Origin: Clostridium sp. DSM 17811
GTDB lineage: Bacteria > Bacillota > Clostridia > Clostridiales > Clostridiaceae
DNA: 64,000 bases
Reading direction: 5' to 3'
NCBI RefSeq assembly: GCF_018861905.1
Contig: NZ_JAHLDU010000002.1
Coordinates: 1 to 64,000 of the forward strand
Part shown: positions 1-9,080 of the stretch, piece by piece
How the letters are laid out: every line of letters starts with the position of its first letter
How positions within the stretch are numbered: the stretch's first letter is position 1
Position numbers and translations under genes: made by a program
Notes under the pieces: model-generated
Told to the model about the DNA's origin: nothing
Databases searched by the model: none
The model's input: the letters and a program-made list of their open reading frames with translations, nothing else

Positions 1-106
1 GTGGTGCAAGTAAGACTCCTGGAAGACCACCAGGTTGATAGGTTAGAGGTGTAAGCATGGTAACATGTTCAGCTGACTAATACTAATAAGTCGAGGGCTT
101 GACCAA
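1..106 (+). rRNA. 23S ribosomal RNA, 3' end (partial)
   Basis: The first hundred bases match the conserved 3' end of bacterial 23S rRNA, including the segment around GTCGAGGGCTTGACC that closes the molecule. The gene enters from outside the left edge, so only its tail is present. The exact 3' end is estimated from the conserved terminus and may be off by a few bases. It is followed by about 126 bases of spacer and then a 5S gene, the usual order of a ribosomal operon. Confidence 0.93.
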
Positions 107-232
107 GATAAAAGAAGTAACAATTAATATTAATATTGCGATAATAATTCGTTCGTAAGAACGAAAAGAGGCTTCGAGCATAGCGAGAAGACTAAAACAC
201 TGTGCAATTTTCAGAGAATATTTATATTCTCA

Positions 233-350
233 TCTGGTGATTATGGCCTGAAGGTAACACCCGTTCCCATACCGAACACGAAGGTTAAGCTTCAATGCGC
301 CGATGGTACTGCAGGGGTGACCTTGTGGAAGAGTAGGTTGTCGCCAGGTT
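233..350 (+). rRNA. 5S ribosomal RNA
   Basis: About 118 bases with the typical 5S layout. The ends TCTGGTGA and TCGCCAGG pair as helix I. The internal conserved stretch CCCGTTCCCATACCGAAC is present, as is the loop near AAGAGTAGGTTGTCGCCAGG. It lies downstream of the 23S gene in the same orientation and is followed at once by a strong terminator, so it is the last gene of the ribosomal operon. Confidence 0.96.
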
Positions 351-353
351 ATA

Positions 354-387
354 AAAGAACACTAAGTAAAACTTAGTGTTCTTTTTT
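354..387 (+). terminator. Intrinsic terminator of the rRNA operon
   Basis: The arms AGAACACTAAG and CTTAGTGTTCT form an 11-bp perfect stem around a five-base loop and are followed by a T run. It starts a few bases after the 5S gene. Confidence 0.93.
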
Positions 388-520
388 GCGTTAATATTAA
401 AAGTAATATTAAACCATGTATGTATTTTCCAACTGTGATAAACCTTATTATAAGGCATAATATTTTTTATGACATTAGAATTTAGTTATGTAAAAATAGA
501 AACAATTTATTTACTTTATT

Positions 521-574
521 CTCAGCAAACTCTCAGTAAATTCTCAAGTTATTCTAAGTTTAGCTTTGTATAAT
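521..574 (+). promoter_or_regulatory. 11-bp phased repeat operator and -10 box
   Basis: CTCA, CTCA, CTCA and CTAA begin at 521, 532, 543 and 554, exactly one per 11 bases. A consensus TATAAT follows at 569-574. The repeats occupy the place of the -35 box, the geometry of promoters activated by OmpR/PhoB-type regulators that bind direct repeats of about 11 bp. The gene served is the membrane ferredoxin/FMN protein at 632. An OmpR-type regulator is encoded at 3099, but nothing ties it to this site, and I saw no similar repeat upstream of that regulator. Confidence 0.6.
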
Positions 575-631
575 AGATAGTGTAGAAAAAATATTATAAA
601 AACTAATATTATTTAGAATAGGAGATACGTT

Positions 632-1948
632 ATGAGAAAGAAAATATCAGAGATACAAATATTTAGGCATATTATACAGATTGTTTTTTTTATTTTACTT
701 CCAGGTTTGTTTGCGTTAGCATTTGGTCAAGTAAAGTTGATTTATACTATGATTCTTAAAGGAGATTTTAATTTTATTCAAGCTTTCCCACGATTAATTG
801 CTACTGTTGCAATTATACCTATTACGATATTCTTTGGAAGGTTTTTTTGCGGTTGGTTTTGTGCTTTTGGATCATTTAATGATTTTGTATATATGATTTC
901 TAGCAAGGTATTCAAAACAAAATTTAAAGTCGATAGAGAATTGGATTCAATTTTAAAATTATTGAAGTATTTTATTTTAGTGTTTATAGTGTTTGTTATT
1001 TGGACAAAAGGTAATACTTTATTTGATAACAGTAGCCCTTGGGATGCTTTTGCTCTAATAACCAATTTCCCCAAAGCTATAACAAGTTATTTTATTGGAT
1101 TTGTACTTTTAGCATTCATAACAGTAGGAGCAATATATATAGAAAGATTTTTTTGTAGATATTTATGCCCTCTTGGAGCAATGTTTGTAATAATATCAAA
1201 ATTTAGAAAAATCAAAATAGATAAACCTACTGAAAAATGTGGAAAATGTAGAGTATGTACAAATAATTGTGCCATGGGAATAAATCTTTATAAAATGGAG
1301 CAAGTAAGCAGTGGTGAATGTATAAATTGTTTGAAATGTGTAGATGTGTGTCCAAGAAGTAACCCAAAAATAAGTTATATGGGTGAAAATCTTAATCCAG
1401 CATTCGCTAGTTCGATTGCAATTGTAGCCTTTGCGACATTATATGGTGGGAGCACTGTACTTGGTAGTATAATAAGTGCTAATACTAAGGTATCAACTTC
1501 AGTTGCAAGTAATGACATTACTAAGCAAGGTGATAATATAAATTCTAATAGTGATAAAACAAGTCAAAATAACGATGATACTCAAACTAAAACAACTCAA
1601 AATAGTGATGATGCTGGAGCAAATTCTAATAGTAATAGCACTAAAACAGCACCCAAAACTAAAGCACCATCGAGTACAACTAATTCAAAATATAAAGATG
1701 GAACATATGCAGGTACTGGATATGGGTATATGTCTGATATAAATGTGTCGGTTATTATAAAGAATGATAAGATTACAAATGTGAAAGTTGATTCCATAAA
1801 TGATAGTTATAAGGAACCAGTTAATGTTATTCCACAAGAAATTGTACAAACACAATCATCGAATGTTGATGTTGTATCAGGTGCTACACATACCAGCAAT
1901 GGCATCATGAGTGCTACTTCGGATGCATTAAGTAAGGCGAAAAATTAG
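632..1948 (+). CDS. Membrane polyferredoxin with C-terminal FMN-binding domain
   Basis: A 438-residue membrane electron-transfer protein of the NapH/NosR/YccM type. The first 190 residues contain about four membrane segments and two conserved loops of the CGWFC and CRYLCPLG kind. Two 4Fe-4S motifs of the form CX2CX2CX3C start near C203 and C230. A further membrane segment lies near 265-285, followed by a low-complexity Ser/Asn/Thr/Lys linker. The last 85 residues are an FMN-binding domain with SGATHT near 416-421; in this family a Thr there carries covalent FMN. Exact partners are unknown; electron transfer from cytoplasmic donors to an outer-surface flavin is inferred. The start has the ribosome site GGAG eight bases upstream. 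It appears to be transcribed alone, from the repeat-bearing promoter just upstream. Confidence 0.85.
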   Translation: MRKKISEIQIFRHIIQIVFFILLPGLFALAFGQVKLIYTMILKGDFNFIQAFPRLIATVAIIPITIFFGRFFCGWFCAFGSFNDFVYMISSKVFKTKFKVDRELDSILKLLKYFILVFIVFVIWTKGNTLFDNSSPWDAFALITNFPKAITSYFIGFVLLAFITVGAIYIERFFCRYLCPLGAMFVIISKFRKIKIDKPTEKCGKCRVCTNNCAMGINLYKMEQVSSGECINCLKCVDVCPRSNPKISYMGENLNPAFASSIAIVAFATLYGGSTVLGSIISANTKVSTSVASNDITKQGDNINSNSDKTSQNNDDTQTKTTQNSDDAGANSNSNSTKTAPKTKAPSSTTNSKYKDGTYAGTGYGYMSDINVSVIIKNDKITNVKVDSINDSYKEPVNVIPQEIVQTQSSNVDVVSGATHTSNGIMSATSDALSKAKN

Positions 1949-2050
1949 TAAAAAACATTGTTATTTTTAAATCTTTACTAATACAGCATACTTTTGATAT
2001 ACTTATATTAAAATAACTAAATAATATAACACAAAAGGAGAATTGTTAGA

Positions 2051-3040
2051 ATGAAGACAATACGTTGGGGAATCATTGGATGTGGAGATGTTACTGAGGT
2101 TAAAAGTGGCCCAGGATTTCAACTGGCAAAAAATTCTTTATTAGTAGCTGTTATGAGGCGTAATGGGGAACTTGCCAAAGATTATGCTGTTCGTCATAAT
2201 GTACCAAAGTGGTATGATAATGCAGAAGAATTAATAAATGATCCTGATGTTGATGCAGTTTATATAGCGACTCCTCCTGCATTTCATAAAGAATACACAT
2301 TACAATGTGCAAGGGCTGGAAAGCCAGTTTATGTTGAAAAACCTATGGCTCGTAATTTTGAAGAATGCACTGCTATGGTACAGGCGTGTGAGAATGCTGG
2401 AGTCCCATTATTTGTTGCATACTACAGAAGGGCTTTAGATCGTTTTAATAAGGTTAAAGAATTAATTGAAGCAGGTGAAATTGGAGAAATACGTTTTGTT
2501 ACAGTTGTATTATACAAAAAAGCAGTAAAAATAGATTTAAAGTCTGGTGAATTTCCGTGGAGAGTTATTCCAGAGATTTCAGGAGGAGGAGAATTTATGG
2601 ACCTTGCTTCTCATACATTAGATGTTTTAGATTATATCTTGGGACCAATTGAGGAAGCCTGCGGTTATGCTGATAATCAAGCTAAATTATATGAGGCGGA
2701 AGATGTTGTGACAGCTTCACTAGCATTTGAGTCTGGTGTCAAGGGAACAGGGACTTGGTGTTTCTCAAGTTTTTCTAATTATGATATGAATGAGATTGTT
2801 GGAAGTTTAGGGAAGATATCTTTTTCAACTTTTAAAGAGGAACCAGTTTTATTGACAACAATTAAGGGTATCACTCCATTTAATATTAAAAAACCCATAC
2901 ATATTCAGACGCAATTAATTCAAAGCATCGTAAACGAACTTAATGGTCTGGATGTATGTCAAAGTTCAGGGATTAGTGGCGCACGAACAAACAAAATTAT
3001 GGATATGATTTTAAAAAATTATAGATTAAGTAAAAAGTAG
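2051..3040 (+). CDS. Gfo/Idh/MocA family oxidoreductase
   Basis: A 329-residue NAD(P)-dependent oxidoreductase. The N-terminal Rossmann fold carries GIIGCGDVT at residues 8-16. The family signature EKPMARN follows, with the Lys that acts in hydride transfer in this family. The C-terminal alpha/beta domain contains the SGGGEFMDLASHTLD segment that supplies the catalytic His region. The substrate, probably a sugar or inositol-like polyol, cannot be read from the sequence. The ribosome site AAAGGAG precedes the ATG. Neither neighbour offers a pathway context: a membrane ferredoxin lies before it and a two-component pair after it, each apparently with its own promoter. Confidence 0.85.
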   Translation: MKTIRWGIIGCGDVTEVKSGPGFQLAKNSLLVAVMRRNGELAKDYAVRHNVPKWYDNAEELINDPDVDAVYIATPPAFHKEYTLQCARAGKPVYVEKPMARNFEECTAMVQACENAGVPLFVAYYRRALDRFNKVKELIEAGEIGEIRFVTVVLYKKAVKIDLKSGEFPWRVIPEISGGGEFMDLASHTLDVLDYILGPIEEACGYADNQAKLYEAEDVVTASLAFESGVKGTGTWCFSSFSNYDMNEIVGSLGKISFSTFKEEPVLLTTIKGITPFNIKKPIHIQTQLIQSIVNELNGLDVCQSSGISGARTNKIMDMILKNYRLSKK

Positions 3041-3098
3041 AATATTAACAATATGTATTTGTTATACTAGAGGATGTTTACATAAGGGAGTTAATATT

Positions 3099-3788
3099 AT
3101 GAACATACAGGCAAAAGAAGAAATAAATATTTTAATAGTAGATGATGAGGAAAGTATAGTTGAATTTATAAAAATGGGGCTTGAGGCTGAAGGATACATT
3201 ATTCACACTGCATATGACGGTATTGAAGCAATTAGAAAAGCAAAAGAGATAAAACCACAAATTATAATACTTGATATAATGTTGCCAGGAATTAATGGTC
3301 TTGACGTTTGCTTAGAGATAAAAAAACATTTAAAAGCATCTATAATTATGCTTACAGCAAAGGATGATATTGATGATCGTGTACTAGGACTTGACATAGG
3401 GGCAGATGACTATATGGTTAAACCTTTTAGCTTTAAAGAATTATTAGCTCGGATTAATGCACGACTTAGAAATATGTTTCCGGAATTAGCAGACATTGTG
3501 CGAGTGGGTGATTTCTCTATAAATGATGGGGCACATGAGATTATTTATGGAGATAGGATTTTGATTTTATCTCCAACTGAATATAATTTGCTTAAGTACC
3601 TATTAGTTAATAATGGTTTAGTTTTAAGTAAAAGGATAATTTTAGAAAAAGTTTGGGGTTATGATTTCATTGGTCAAGAAAATATTGTCGAAGTATATGT
3701 AGGATACTTGAGAGATAAACTTCAAGATAAGGAACATAACGTTATTTGTACGGTTCGTGGAGTTGGATATAAGGTTTCGATATTATGA
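3099..3788 (+). CDS. OmpR-family response regulator
   Basis: A 229-residue regulator. The receiver domain (residues 9-120) shows the acidic pair DDEES, the phosphoacceptor in IILDIMLPG, the Thr in MLTAKDD and the Lys in MVKPF. The C-terminal winged-helix domain ends with VRGVGYKV, typical of OmpR/PhoB proteins. The ribosome site AAGGGAG precedes the start. Its stop overlaps the start of the histidine kinase by four bases, so the two are translated as a coupled pair. The stimulus and targets are unknown. Confidence 0.93.
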   Translation: MNIQAKEEINILIVDDEESIVEFIKMGLEAEGYIIHTAYDGIEAIRKAKEIKPQIIILDIMLPGINGLDVCLEIKKHLKASIIMLTAKDDIDDRVLGLDIGADDYMVKPFSFKELLARINARLRNMFPELADIVRVGDFSINDGAHEIIYGDRILILSPTEYNLLKYLLVNNGLVLSKRIILEKVWGYDFIGQENIVEVYVGYLRDKLQDKEHNVICTVRGVGYKVSIL

Positions 3789-5254
3789 GAAAAATTAGAG
3801 TGAAATTTAAAACAAAAAGTTTAAAATGGCAATTATTATTTAGATGGTCTTTAATATTAACGCTTTTATTAATTATTATGGGGATATCTCAATATTTTAT
3901 AACAAGAAGTTATTTGCTTTCAGGAAAAAATCAGGTTCTTGAGGCTAGATTACATGACTTGGATAAGGATGATTTGCAAGATTCGAAATCTTTAAATAAC
4001 CCAAAATCAAAAGCAGAGTTTCTTGTTAAATTAATTTCTGATCGTAATACCAGCGTAGTTATAATTGATAAAAAAGGTGAAATTATATCTGAAAGTAAAG
4101 GAATAAATGATGATACAGCCCCACCTCATCTATCAAAAGAAGAATATAGAAAGCTAATTTTCGAAAGTGCCAAAGGAGAAAACTATAAAATAGTTAGGAA
4201 TCTAAGTGACGATACTGATATGATTAAATTCAAAAAAATTAATTTATTATCGCAAACACTTGGTTTGGTTCAGATAAGTACTACATTAGATCCAATAAAT
4301 ACAATGTTACTTAATCAAATATATTTTTATATTGTAGCGTCAATTATAATAATAATTTTAGGTATATTAATAGGAAAATCAGTCCTAAAATATACTTTGA
4401 AGCCTTTGTATAATTTGACAAATTCTTTGGAGAGAGTAACAGTAGGGGAATTAAACATGCGGTTACCTGTTGATAACGGTCAGATTGAGATAGATGGATT
4501 GTCTTGCGCTTTTAACGGAATGTTTAACAGGATAGAAACCTCTTTTGAAAATGAACAATATATAAAGGAAAAAATGCAAAGATTTATTTCTGATGCTTCT
4601 CATGAAATTAGGACCCCACTTACATCAATACATGGATTTGTTGAAGTCTTGCTTCGCGGGGCAGCTAAAAATGAAAAACAGCTGGATTTAGCTTTGAATA
4701 GCATTTTGACAGAGAGTGAACGTCTTACTAAGTTAGTGAATGAGCTTTTAATGTTGACTAAGCTGGATCAACAGATAAAATATGATATGAAAAATGAAAA
4801 TATTAAAGATATTATAGAAGAGATACATCCTCAACTGAAGATTTTAGCAGGTGAGCGAAGGATTGATTTGGAATTAAAAGATAACTTGTTAGTTAAATCA
4901 AATAGAAATCAGATTAAGCAGATAATTTATAACTTAGTACAAAATGCAATTCAACAAACAGATGAAAAGGATGGAATTATTAGTATTAGTTTAAACTCAA
5001 TAGATAAGCCTTCAGGGTCTTTTATTGTTCTTAAGATTAAAGATAATGGATCAGGTATACCAGAAAAAGATCTAAATGAGATATTTGACAGATTTTTTAG
5101 GAGTGATAACCATAGGTCAAGAAAGAGTGGGGGGTATGGGTTAGGATTATCTATAGTTAAATCTATTGTTGATGCCCATCAGGGAGAAATTAGTGTATAT
5201 AGTAAATTAAATAAAGGAACTAGCTTCTCTATATTTATTAAAAAAGTAGAATAA
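3785..5254 (+). CDS. Membrane sensor histidine kinase (HAMP, HisKA, HATPase)
   Basis: A 489-residue kinase. One membrane helix lies near 20-40, followed by an extracytoplasmic domain of about 135 residues and a second helix near 178-200. A HAMP domain follows. The dimerisation helix carries the phosphorylated His in SDASHEIRTPL near 274. The ATP-binding domain contains the N box LVQNAIQQT, DNGSGIP and GGYGLGLSIV. It overlaps the upstream regulator gene by four bases and is its cognate kinase. The extracellular domain has no feature I can assign to a ligand. Confidence 0.93.
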   Translation: MRKIRVKFKTKSLKWQLLFRWSLILTLLLIIMGISQYFITRSYLLSGKNQVLEARLHDLDKDDLQDSKSLNNPKSKAEFLVKLISDRNTSVVIIDKKGEIISESKGINDDTAPPHLSKEEYRKLIFESAKGENYKIVRNLSDDTDMIKFKKINLLSQTLGLVQISTTLDPINTMLLNQIYFYIVASIIIIILGILIGKSVLKYTLKPLYNLTNSLERVTVGELNMRLPVDNGQIEIDGLSCAFNGMFNRIETSFENEQYIKEKMQRFISDASHEIRTPLTSIHGFVEVLLRGAAKNEKQLDLALNSILTESERLTKLVNELLMLTKLDQQIKYDMKNENIKDIIEEIHPQLKILAGERRIDLELKDNLLVKSNRNQIKQIIYNLVQNAIQQTDEKDGIISISLNSIDKPSGSFIVLKIKDNGSGIPEKDLNEIFDRFFRSDNHRSRKSGGYGLGLSIVKSIVDAHQGEISVYSKLNKGTSFSIFIKKVE

Positions 5255-5356
5255 TATATATTTTTATTGAACTTTTCTTTTTCATACAAAATGTGATAAA
5301 ATAAATCAAGCCATGTAATCGTTATATTTGGAGTTTATTGTGAAAGGATGATGTTA

Positions 5357-6526
5357 ATGAAAAAATTTAGCTGTAGAACGCAAGTATTTTTTGGAGAAGG
5401 TTCATTAAAAAGATTAAGCCAACTCGATTGTCGTAAGGCATTTATAGTAACTGACCCTTTTATGGTAAAGTCAGGGGTTATAAATAAAATTACTGATGAG
5501 ATTTCAAAGGGTAATGTTGAGTATATTGTTTTTTCAGATATAATACCCGATCCATCAATTGAAATTGTGGCAAAAGGTATTGAAGTTATGATGAAATTTA
5601 ATCCGGATGTAGTTATAGCTTTAGGTGGAGGGTCTGCAATAGATGCAGCAAAGGCGATATGCGATTTTAATTCAAAGCTGAAAGCTAATAGGAATTCAAA
5701 TATGGAAAGTAATAAAAAAATTAAGCTTATAGCGATACCTACAACAAGTGGTACCGGCTCTGAGGTTACAAGCATTTCTGTAATTACAGATAAAAATAAG
5801 AATATAAAATATCCATTAATATCAGAGGAATTACAACCTGACGAAGCTATATTAGTTGCAGAGCTTGTTTGCACAGTACCAGATTTTATAACAGCAGATA
5901 CAGGAATGGATGTACTAACTCATGATATAGAAGCATTTGTGTCAACAAGGGCAACAGATTATACAGATGCATTAGCTGAAAAATCTATAAAATTAGTTTT
6001 TCAGAACTTAATAAATGCATATAAGGACGGTAACAATTTAGAAGCAAGAACGAAAATGCACAATGCTTCTTGCATTGCCGGGATAGCATTTAACAATGCA
6101 TCTTTAGGATTAAATCATGGAATGGCACATATCATTGGTGCAAAATTCCATGTGTCGCATGGAAGAGCTAATGCTATATTACTTCCATATGTAATAGAAT
6201 TTAATTCAGACATAAAAGATTTTAATTCAAGTGAATATACATATGCTGCCAAAAGATATTCAGAAATAGCTAAAATATTAGGATTGCCATCATCAAATGT
6301 TTACCAAGGAGTAAAAAGTTTAATAATAGCTATAAATATGATTCTAAAGGAATTAAATATTACTACCTCATTAAAAGAAACAGGAATAAGGGAAGAGGAT
6401 TTTAAAAGGGAAGTAAGCGAAATGGCGAGTATTGCCATAGAGGATAGATGTACGCAAACTAATCCTAGGGTGCCAAGGCTAGAAGAAATAATAACTCTAT
6501 TTAATAAAGTTTATCATAATAATTAA
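5357..6526 (+). CDS. Iron-dependent alcohol dehydrogenase, PduQ/EutG-like
   Basis: A group III iron-containing alcohol dehydrogenase of about 389 residues. It shows the nucleotide loop GGGSAIDAAKA, the SGTGSEVTS segment and the metal-binding histidines in NHGMAHIIGAKFHVSHG. Similar enzymes reduce propionaldehyde or acetaldehyde to the alcohol, often inside bacterial microcompartments. Two earlier in-frame ATG or near-ATG options exist from 5348. I chose 5357 because AAAGGA then sits about eight bases away, while the 5348 start overlaps it. The gene is followed after 20 bases by a EutS shell gene and then EutP, so a microcompartment-linked role is likely. No aldehyde dehydrogenase or signature lyase is near. 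Confidence 0.85.
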   Translation: MKKFSCRTQVFFGEGSLKRLSQLDCRKAFIVTDPFMVKSGVINKITDEISKGNVEYIVFSDIIPDPSIEIVAKGIEVMMKFNPDVVIALGGGSAIDAAKAICDFNSKLKANRNSNMESNKKIKLIAIPTTSGTGSEVTSISVITDKNKNIKYPLISEELQPDEAILVAELVCTVPDFITADTGMDVLTHDIEAFVSTRATDYTDALAEKSIKLVFQNLINAYKDGNNLEARTKMHNASCIAGIAFNNASLGLNHGMAHIIGAKFHVSHGRANAILLPYVIEFNSDIKDFNSSEYTYAAKRYSEIAKILGLPSSNVYQGVKSLIIAINMILKELNITTSLKETGIREEDFKREVSEMASIAIEDRCTQTNPRVPRLEEIITLFNKVYHNN

Positions 6527-6546
6527 TAAGGAGTTGCTAAAATATT

Positions 6547-6891
6547 ATGGAAGATAAGCAAAGGGTAATACAGGAATATGTACCGGGAAAGCAAGTTACA
6601 TTAGCACATTTAATTGCAAATCCGAACAAAGATTTATACAAAAAGCTAGGACTTATATCAGAGAATATGGGCGCCCTTGGGATACTTACAATAACACCTG
6701 GAGAGGCTGCTATTATAGCCGCAGATGTTGCGACAAAGGCAGCTGATGTAACAATTGGTTTTGTAGATAGGTTTAGTGGTACAGTGGTTATAATTGGAGA
6801 TGTAGGTAGTGTAGAGTCAGCACTTACACAGGTTTTAAAACTTCTTACGAGTGTTCTTAAGTTTGCTGAGTGTAGCATAACTAAATCTTAG
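6547..6891 (+). CDS. eutS: EutS-type bacterial microcompartment shell protein
   Basis: A 114-residue protein that follows the EutS/PduU pattern closely: [19 protein letters not shown] near the N-terminus, then [19 protein letters not shown] and the [14 protein letters not shown] strand, ending in TKS. The family forms circularly permuted BMC hexamers in the polyhedral shell of ethanolamine or propanediol compartments. It sits between an iron alcohol dehydrogenase and EutP in an apparent three-gene operon. The other shell proteins needed to build a compartment are not in this window. Confidence 0.93.
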   Translation: MEDKQRVIQEYVPGKQVTLAHLIANPNKDLYKKLGLISENMGALGILTITPGEAAIIAADVATKAADVTIGFVDRFSGTVVIIGDVGSVESALTQVLKLLTSVLKFAECSITKS

Positions 6892-6900
6892 GAGGGGTAT

Positions 6901-7335
6901 ATGAAAAAGTTAATGTTAATTGGAAAAACAAGTTGTGGCAAGACTACACTTACTCAAGCAGTGAACAAAAAAAATCTTTTTTATAAAAAGACCCAGACAG
7001 TTGAAATTATTGATAGCATTATAGATACTCCTGGTGAGTATATTGAAAGTAGATTTTTTTATAATGCACTTATAATTACATCTGTAGACAGCGATGTAAT
7101 TGCTATGGTTCAGGATTGTACGGAGGAAAACAGTGTTTTTCCACCCAGTTTTGCTAGTAGATTTGCAAAACCGGTTATTGGAATTATTACTAAAATTGAT
7201 TTATGTCGTGATGAGAATAATATAAAAATAGCAGAAGAATTTTTATTAAATGCAGGTGTAGAAAGAATTTTCAAAGTGAGTGCATTTGACAGACAAGGTA
7301 TAGAGAACTTAAAAGAGTACCTTATAAAAACATAA
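6901..7335 (+). CDS. eutP: EutP/PduV family GTPase-like protein
   Basis: A 144-residue P-loop protein with the nucleotide loop GKTSCGKTTL at residues 8-17, the switch-like DTPGEY, and TKIDLC as the G4 motif for guanine recognition. EutP/PduV proteins are Ras-like NTPases encoded in ethanolamine and propanediol operons; acetate kinase activity or a link to compartment positioning has been proposed for them. The start lies nine bases after eutS and has GGAGGGG before it. The gene ends just before a strong hairpin shared with the convergent leuA. Confidence 0.92.
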   Translation: MKKLMLIGKTSCGKTTLTQAVNKKNLFYKKTQTVEIIDSIIDTPGEYIESRFFYNALIITSVDSDVIAMVQDCTEENSVFPPSFASRFAKPVIGIITKIDLCRDENNIKIAEEFLLNAGVERIFKVSAFDRQGIENLKEYLIKT

Positions 7336-7376
7336 TAAAGGGAGTTTGAGTGTAATACTCAAGCTCCCTTTATTAT
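7332..7376. terminator. Bidirectional terminator between eutP and leuA
   Basis: A 20-bp stem with one G-U pair (7332-7351 with 7357-7376) and a five-base loop separates the convergent eutP and leuA. A-rich and T-rich flanks on both sides suit termination in both directions. Confidence 0.9.
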
Positions 7377-7377
7377 G

Positions 7378-9051
7378 TTAGCTTTTTCTATTAATAGCAC
7401 TAAATAAAGCATTTAGTGAAGCCGTATCAATATTTGCAGAAACACCAACTCCAAAATACCTTTTGTCATTGTATTCTATTTGTATATAAGTGGCAGCTTT
7501 TGAGTTTGAGCCACTACCTAGAGCATGTTCATCATAAGATATAAAGTTATAACCATTAATATTTGATTTGTGTAGCGCATTAAAGAATGCATCTACTGGC
7601 CCATTACCTACACCGGAAATATTCATTTCTTTCCCGTTTACTGAAATTAGAGCATTGATATTTACTATATTTTCATCTGTTTCAACATTTTGTACTGATT
7701 GAATGGTATAGTTCTTCAATAAATTTGGAGATTTTAAGTTTAAGTATTCCTTTTCAAATAAATCATAAATTTGATTTCCCAATAATTCTGTGCCAAGTAG
7801 GTCAGTCTTATTTTTTACTATATTGCCAAAGTCAGCCTGCATAGCCTTAGGTAATATAAAACCAAATTCATTTTCCATTATAAATGCAGCACCACCTTTA
7901 CCGGATTGACTGTTAATACGAATAACTTCCTCGTAATCTCGTCCGACATCATGTGGGTCAATTGGAAGATATGGAACATCCCAATAATTATTATTCTCAT
8001 CTTTAAGGGCTTTAAGTCCTTTTTTGATTGCGTCTTGGTGCGATCCAGAAAATGCTGTGTATACAAGTTTACCAGCATATGGATGACGCTCATGTACCTT
8101 CATCCTTGTGCATAATTCATATATATCTACAATCTCATAAAGATTTGAAAAATCTAATTTGGAATCTATTCCTTGAACATGCATATTTAAAGCCATAGTC
8201 ATAAGATCAAGATTTCCAGTTCGTTCACCATTTCCAAATAGTGTACCCTCAATCCTGTCAGCCCCAGCAAGAATTCCAAGCTCGGAAGCCGCAGTACAAG
8301 TACCCCTATCGTTATGAGTATGAAGACTTATAATTATGTTTTCTCTACTTTTAACATTCCTGCAGAACCATTCAATTTGATCTGCATAAATATTAGGAGT
8401 GGCCATTTCTACTGTTGATGGTAAGTTTAAAATAACTTTTTTTGATGGCGTTGGCTTCCAGACATCCAATATAGCTTCACAAATTTGAAGCGAGTATTCA
8501 AGCTCCGTTCCAGTAAAGCTTTCAGGAGAATATTCAAAAGAAAAATCTGTTTCTGGGTATTTATCTTTGTATTTCATTAGAAGTTTTGCACCAGTTACTC
8601 CAATATCAATAATTTCTTGTTTGCTTTTATGAAAAACGACTCTTCGTTGTAAAACTGAAGTTGAATTATAAAGATGCACAATTGCTTTTTTTGCTCCTTT
8701 GAGAGCTTCAAAGGTCTTCTTGATTAAATGTTCTCTTGATTGAGTTAAAACCTGAATAGTTACATCTTCCGGAATAAGATCATCTTCTATAAGTGTTCTT
8801 AAAAATTGATATTCAGTATTTGAGGCGGAAGGGAAACCTACTTCTATTTCTTTAAAACCAATATCCACAAGAAGTTTAAATAATTTAACTTTTTCATCAA
8901 CGTTCATTGGAACAGGAAGAGATTGATTGCCATCTCTTAAATCAACGCTACACCAAATGGGTGATTTTTCAATTAAATTATTAGGCCACTGACGGTCCTT
9001 AATATTTATACCACCATAAGGTTTATATTTTTTATATGACAATTTAAACAT
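7378..9051 (-). CDS. leuA: 2-isopropylmalate synthase (long, type 2)
   Basis: A 557-residue enzyme that condenses acetyl-CoA with 2-ketoisovalerate, the first committed step to leucine. It contains WCSVDLRDGNQ, the metal and substrate loop typical of the HMG-CoA lyase-like barrel, the SLHTHNDRGT metal-binding histidines, and a C-terminal regulatory domain with GNGPVDAFF. The length and the N-terminal KPYGGINIKDRQWPN match the longer type found in yeast and actinobacteria. It is the last gene of leuCDBA. The ribosome site AAAGGGAG directly touches the ATG at 9051, whereas an in-frame TTG at 9042 has a normal nine-base gap, so the protein may begin three residues later. Confidence 0.93.
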   Translation of the reverse strand: MFKLSYKKYKPYGGINIKDRQWPNNLIEKSPIWCSVDLRDGNQSLPVPMNVDEKVKLFKLLVDIGFKEIEVGFPSASNTEYQFLRTLIEDDLIPEDVTIQVLTQSREHLIKKTFEALKGAKKAIVHLYNSTSVLQRRVVFHKSKQEIIDIGVTGAKLLMKYKDKYPETDFSFEYSPESFTGTELEYSLQICEAILDVWKPTPSKKVILNLPSTVEMATPNIYADQIEWFCRNVKSRENIIISLHTHNDRGTCTAASELGILAGADRIEGTLFGNGERTGNLDLMTMALNMHVQGIDSKLDFSNLYEIVDIYELCTRMKVHERHPYAGKLVYTAFSGSHQDAIKKGLKALKDENNNYWDVPYLPIDPHDVGRDYEEVIRINSQSGKGGAAFIMENEFGFILPKAMQADFGNIVKNKTDLLGTELLGNQIYDLFEKEYLNLKSPNLLKNYTIQSVQNVETDENIVNINALISVNGKEMNISGVGNGPVDAFFNALHKSNINGYNFISYDEHALGSGSNSKAATYIQIEYNDKRYFGVGVSANIDTASLNALFSAINRKS

Positions 9052-9080
9052 CTCCCTTTAGAATATTAAAATAAATATAT

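Noticed and set aside
1087-1275. Reading frame on the strand opposite the polyferredoxin gene
   Set aside because: It overlaps a well-supported gene, has no recognisable domain and no ribosome site. Many similar opposite-strand frames exist across the window and are shadows of real genes.
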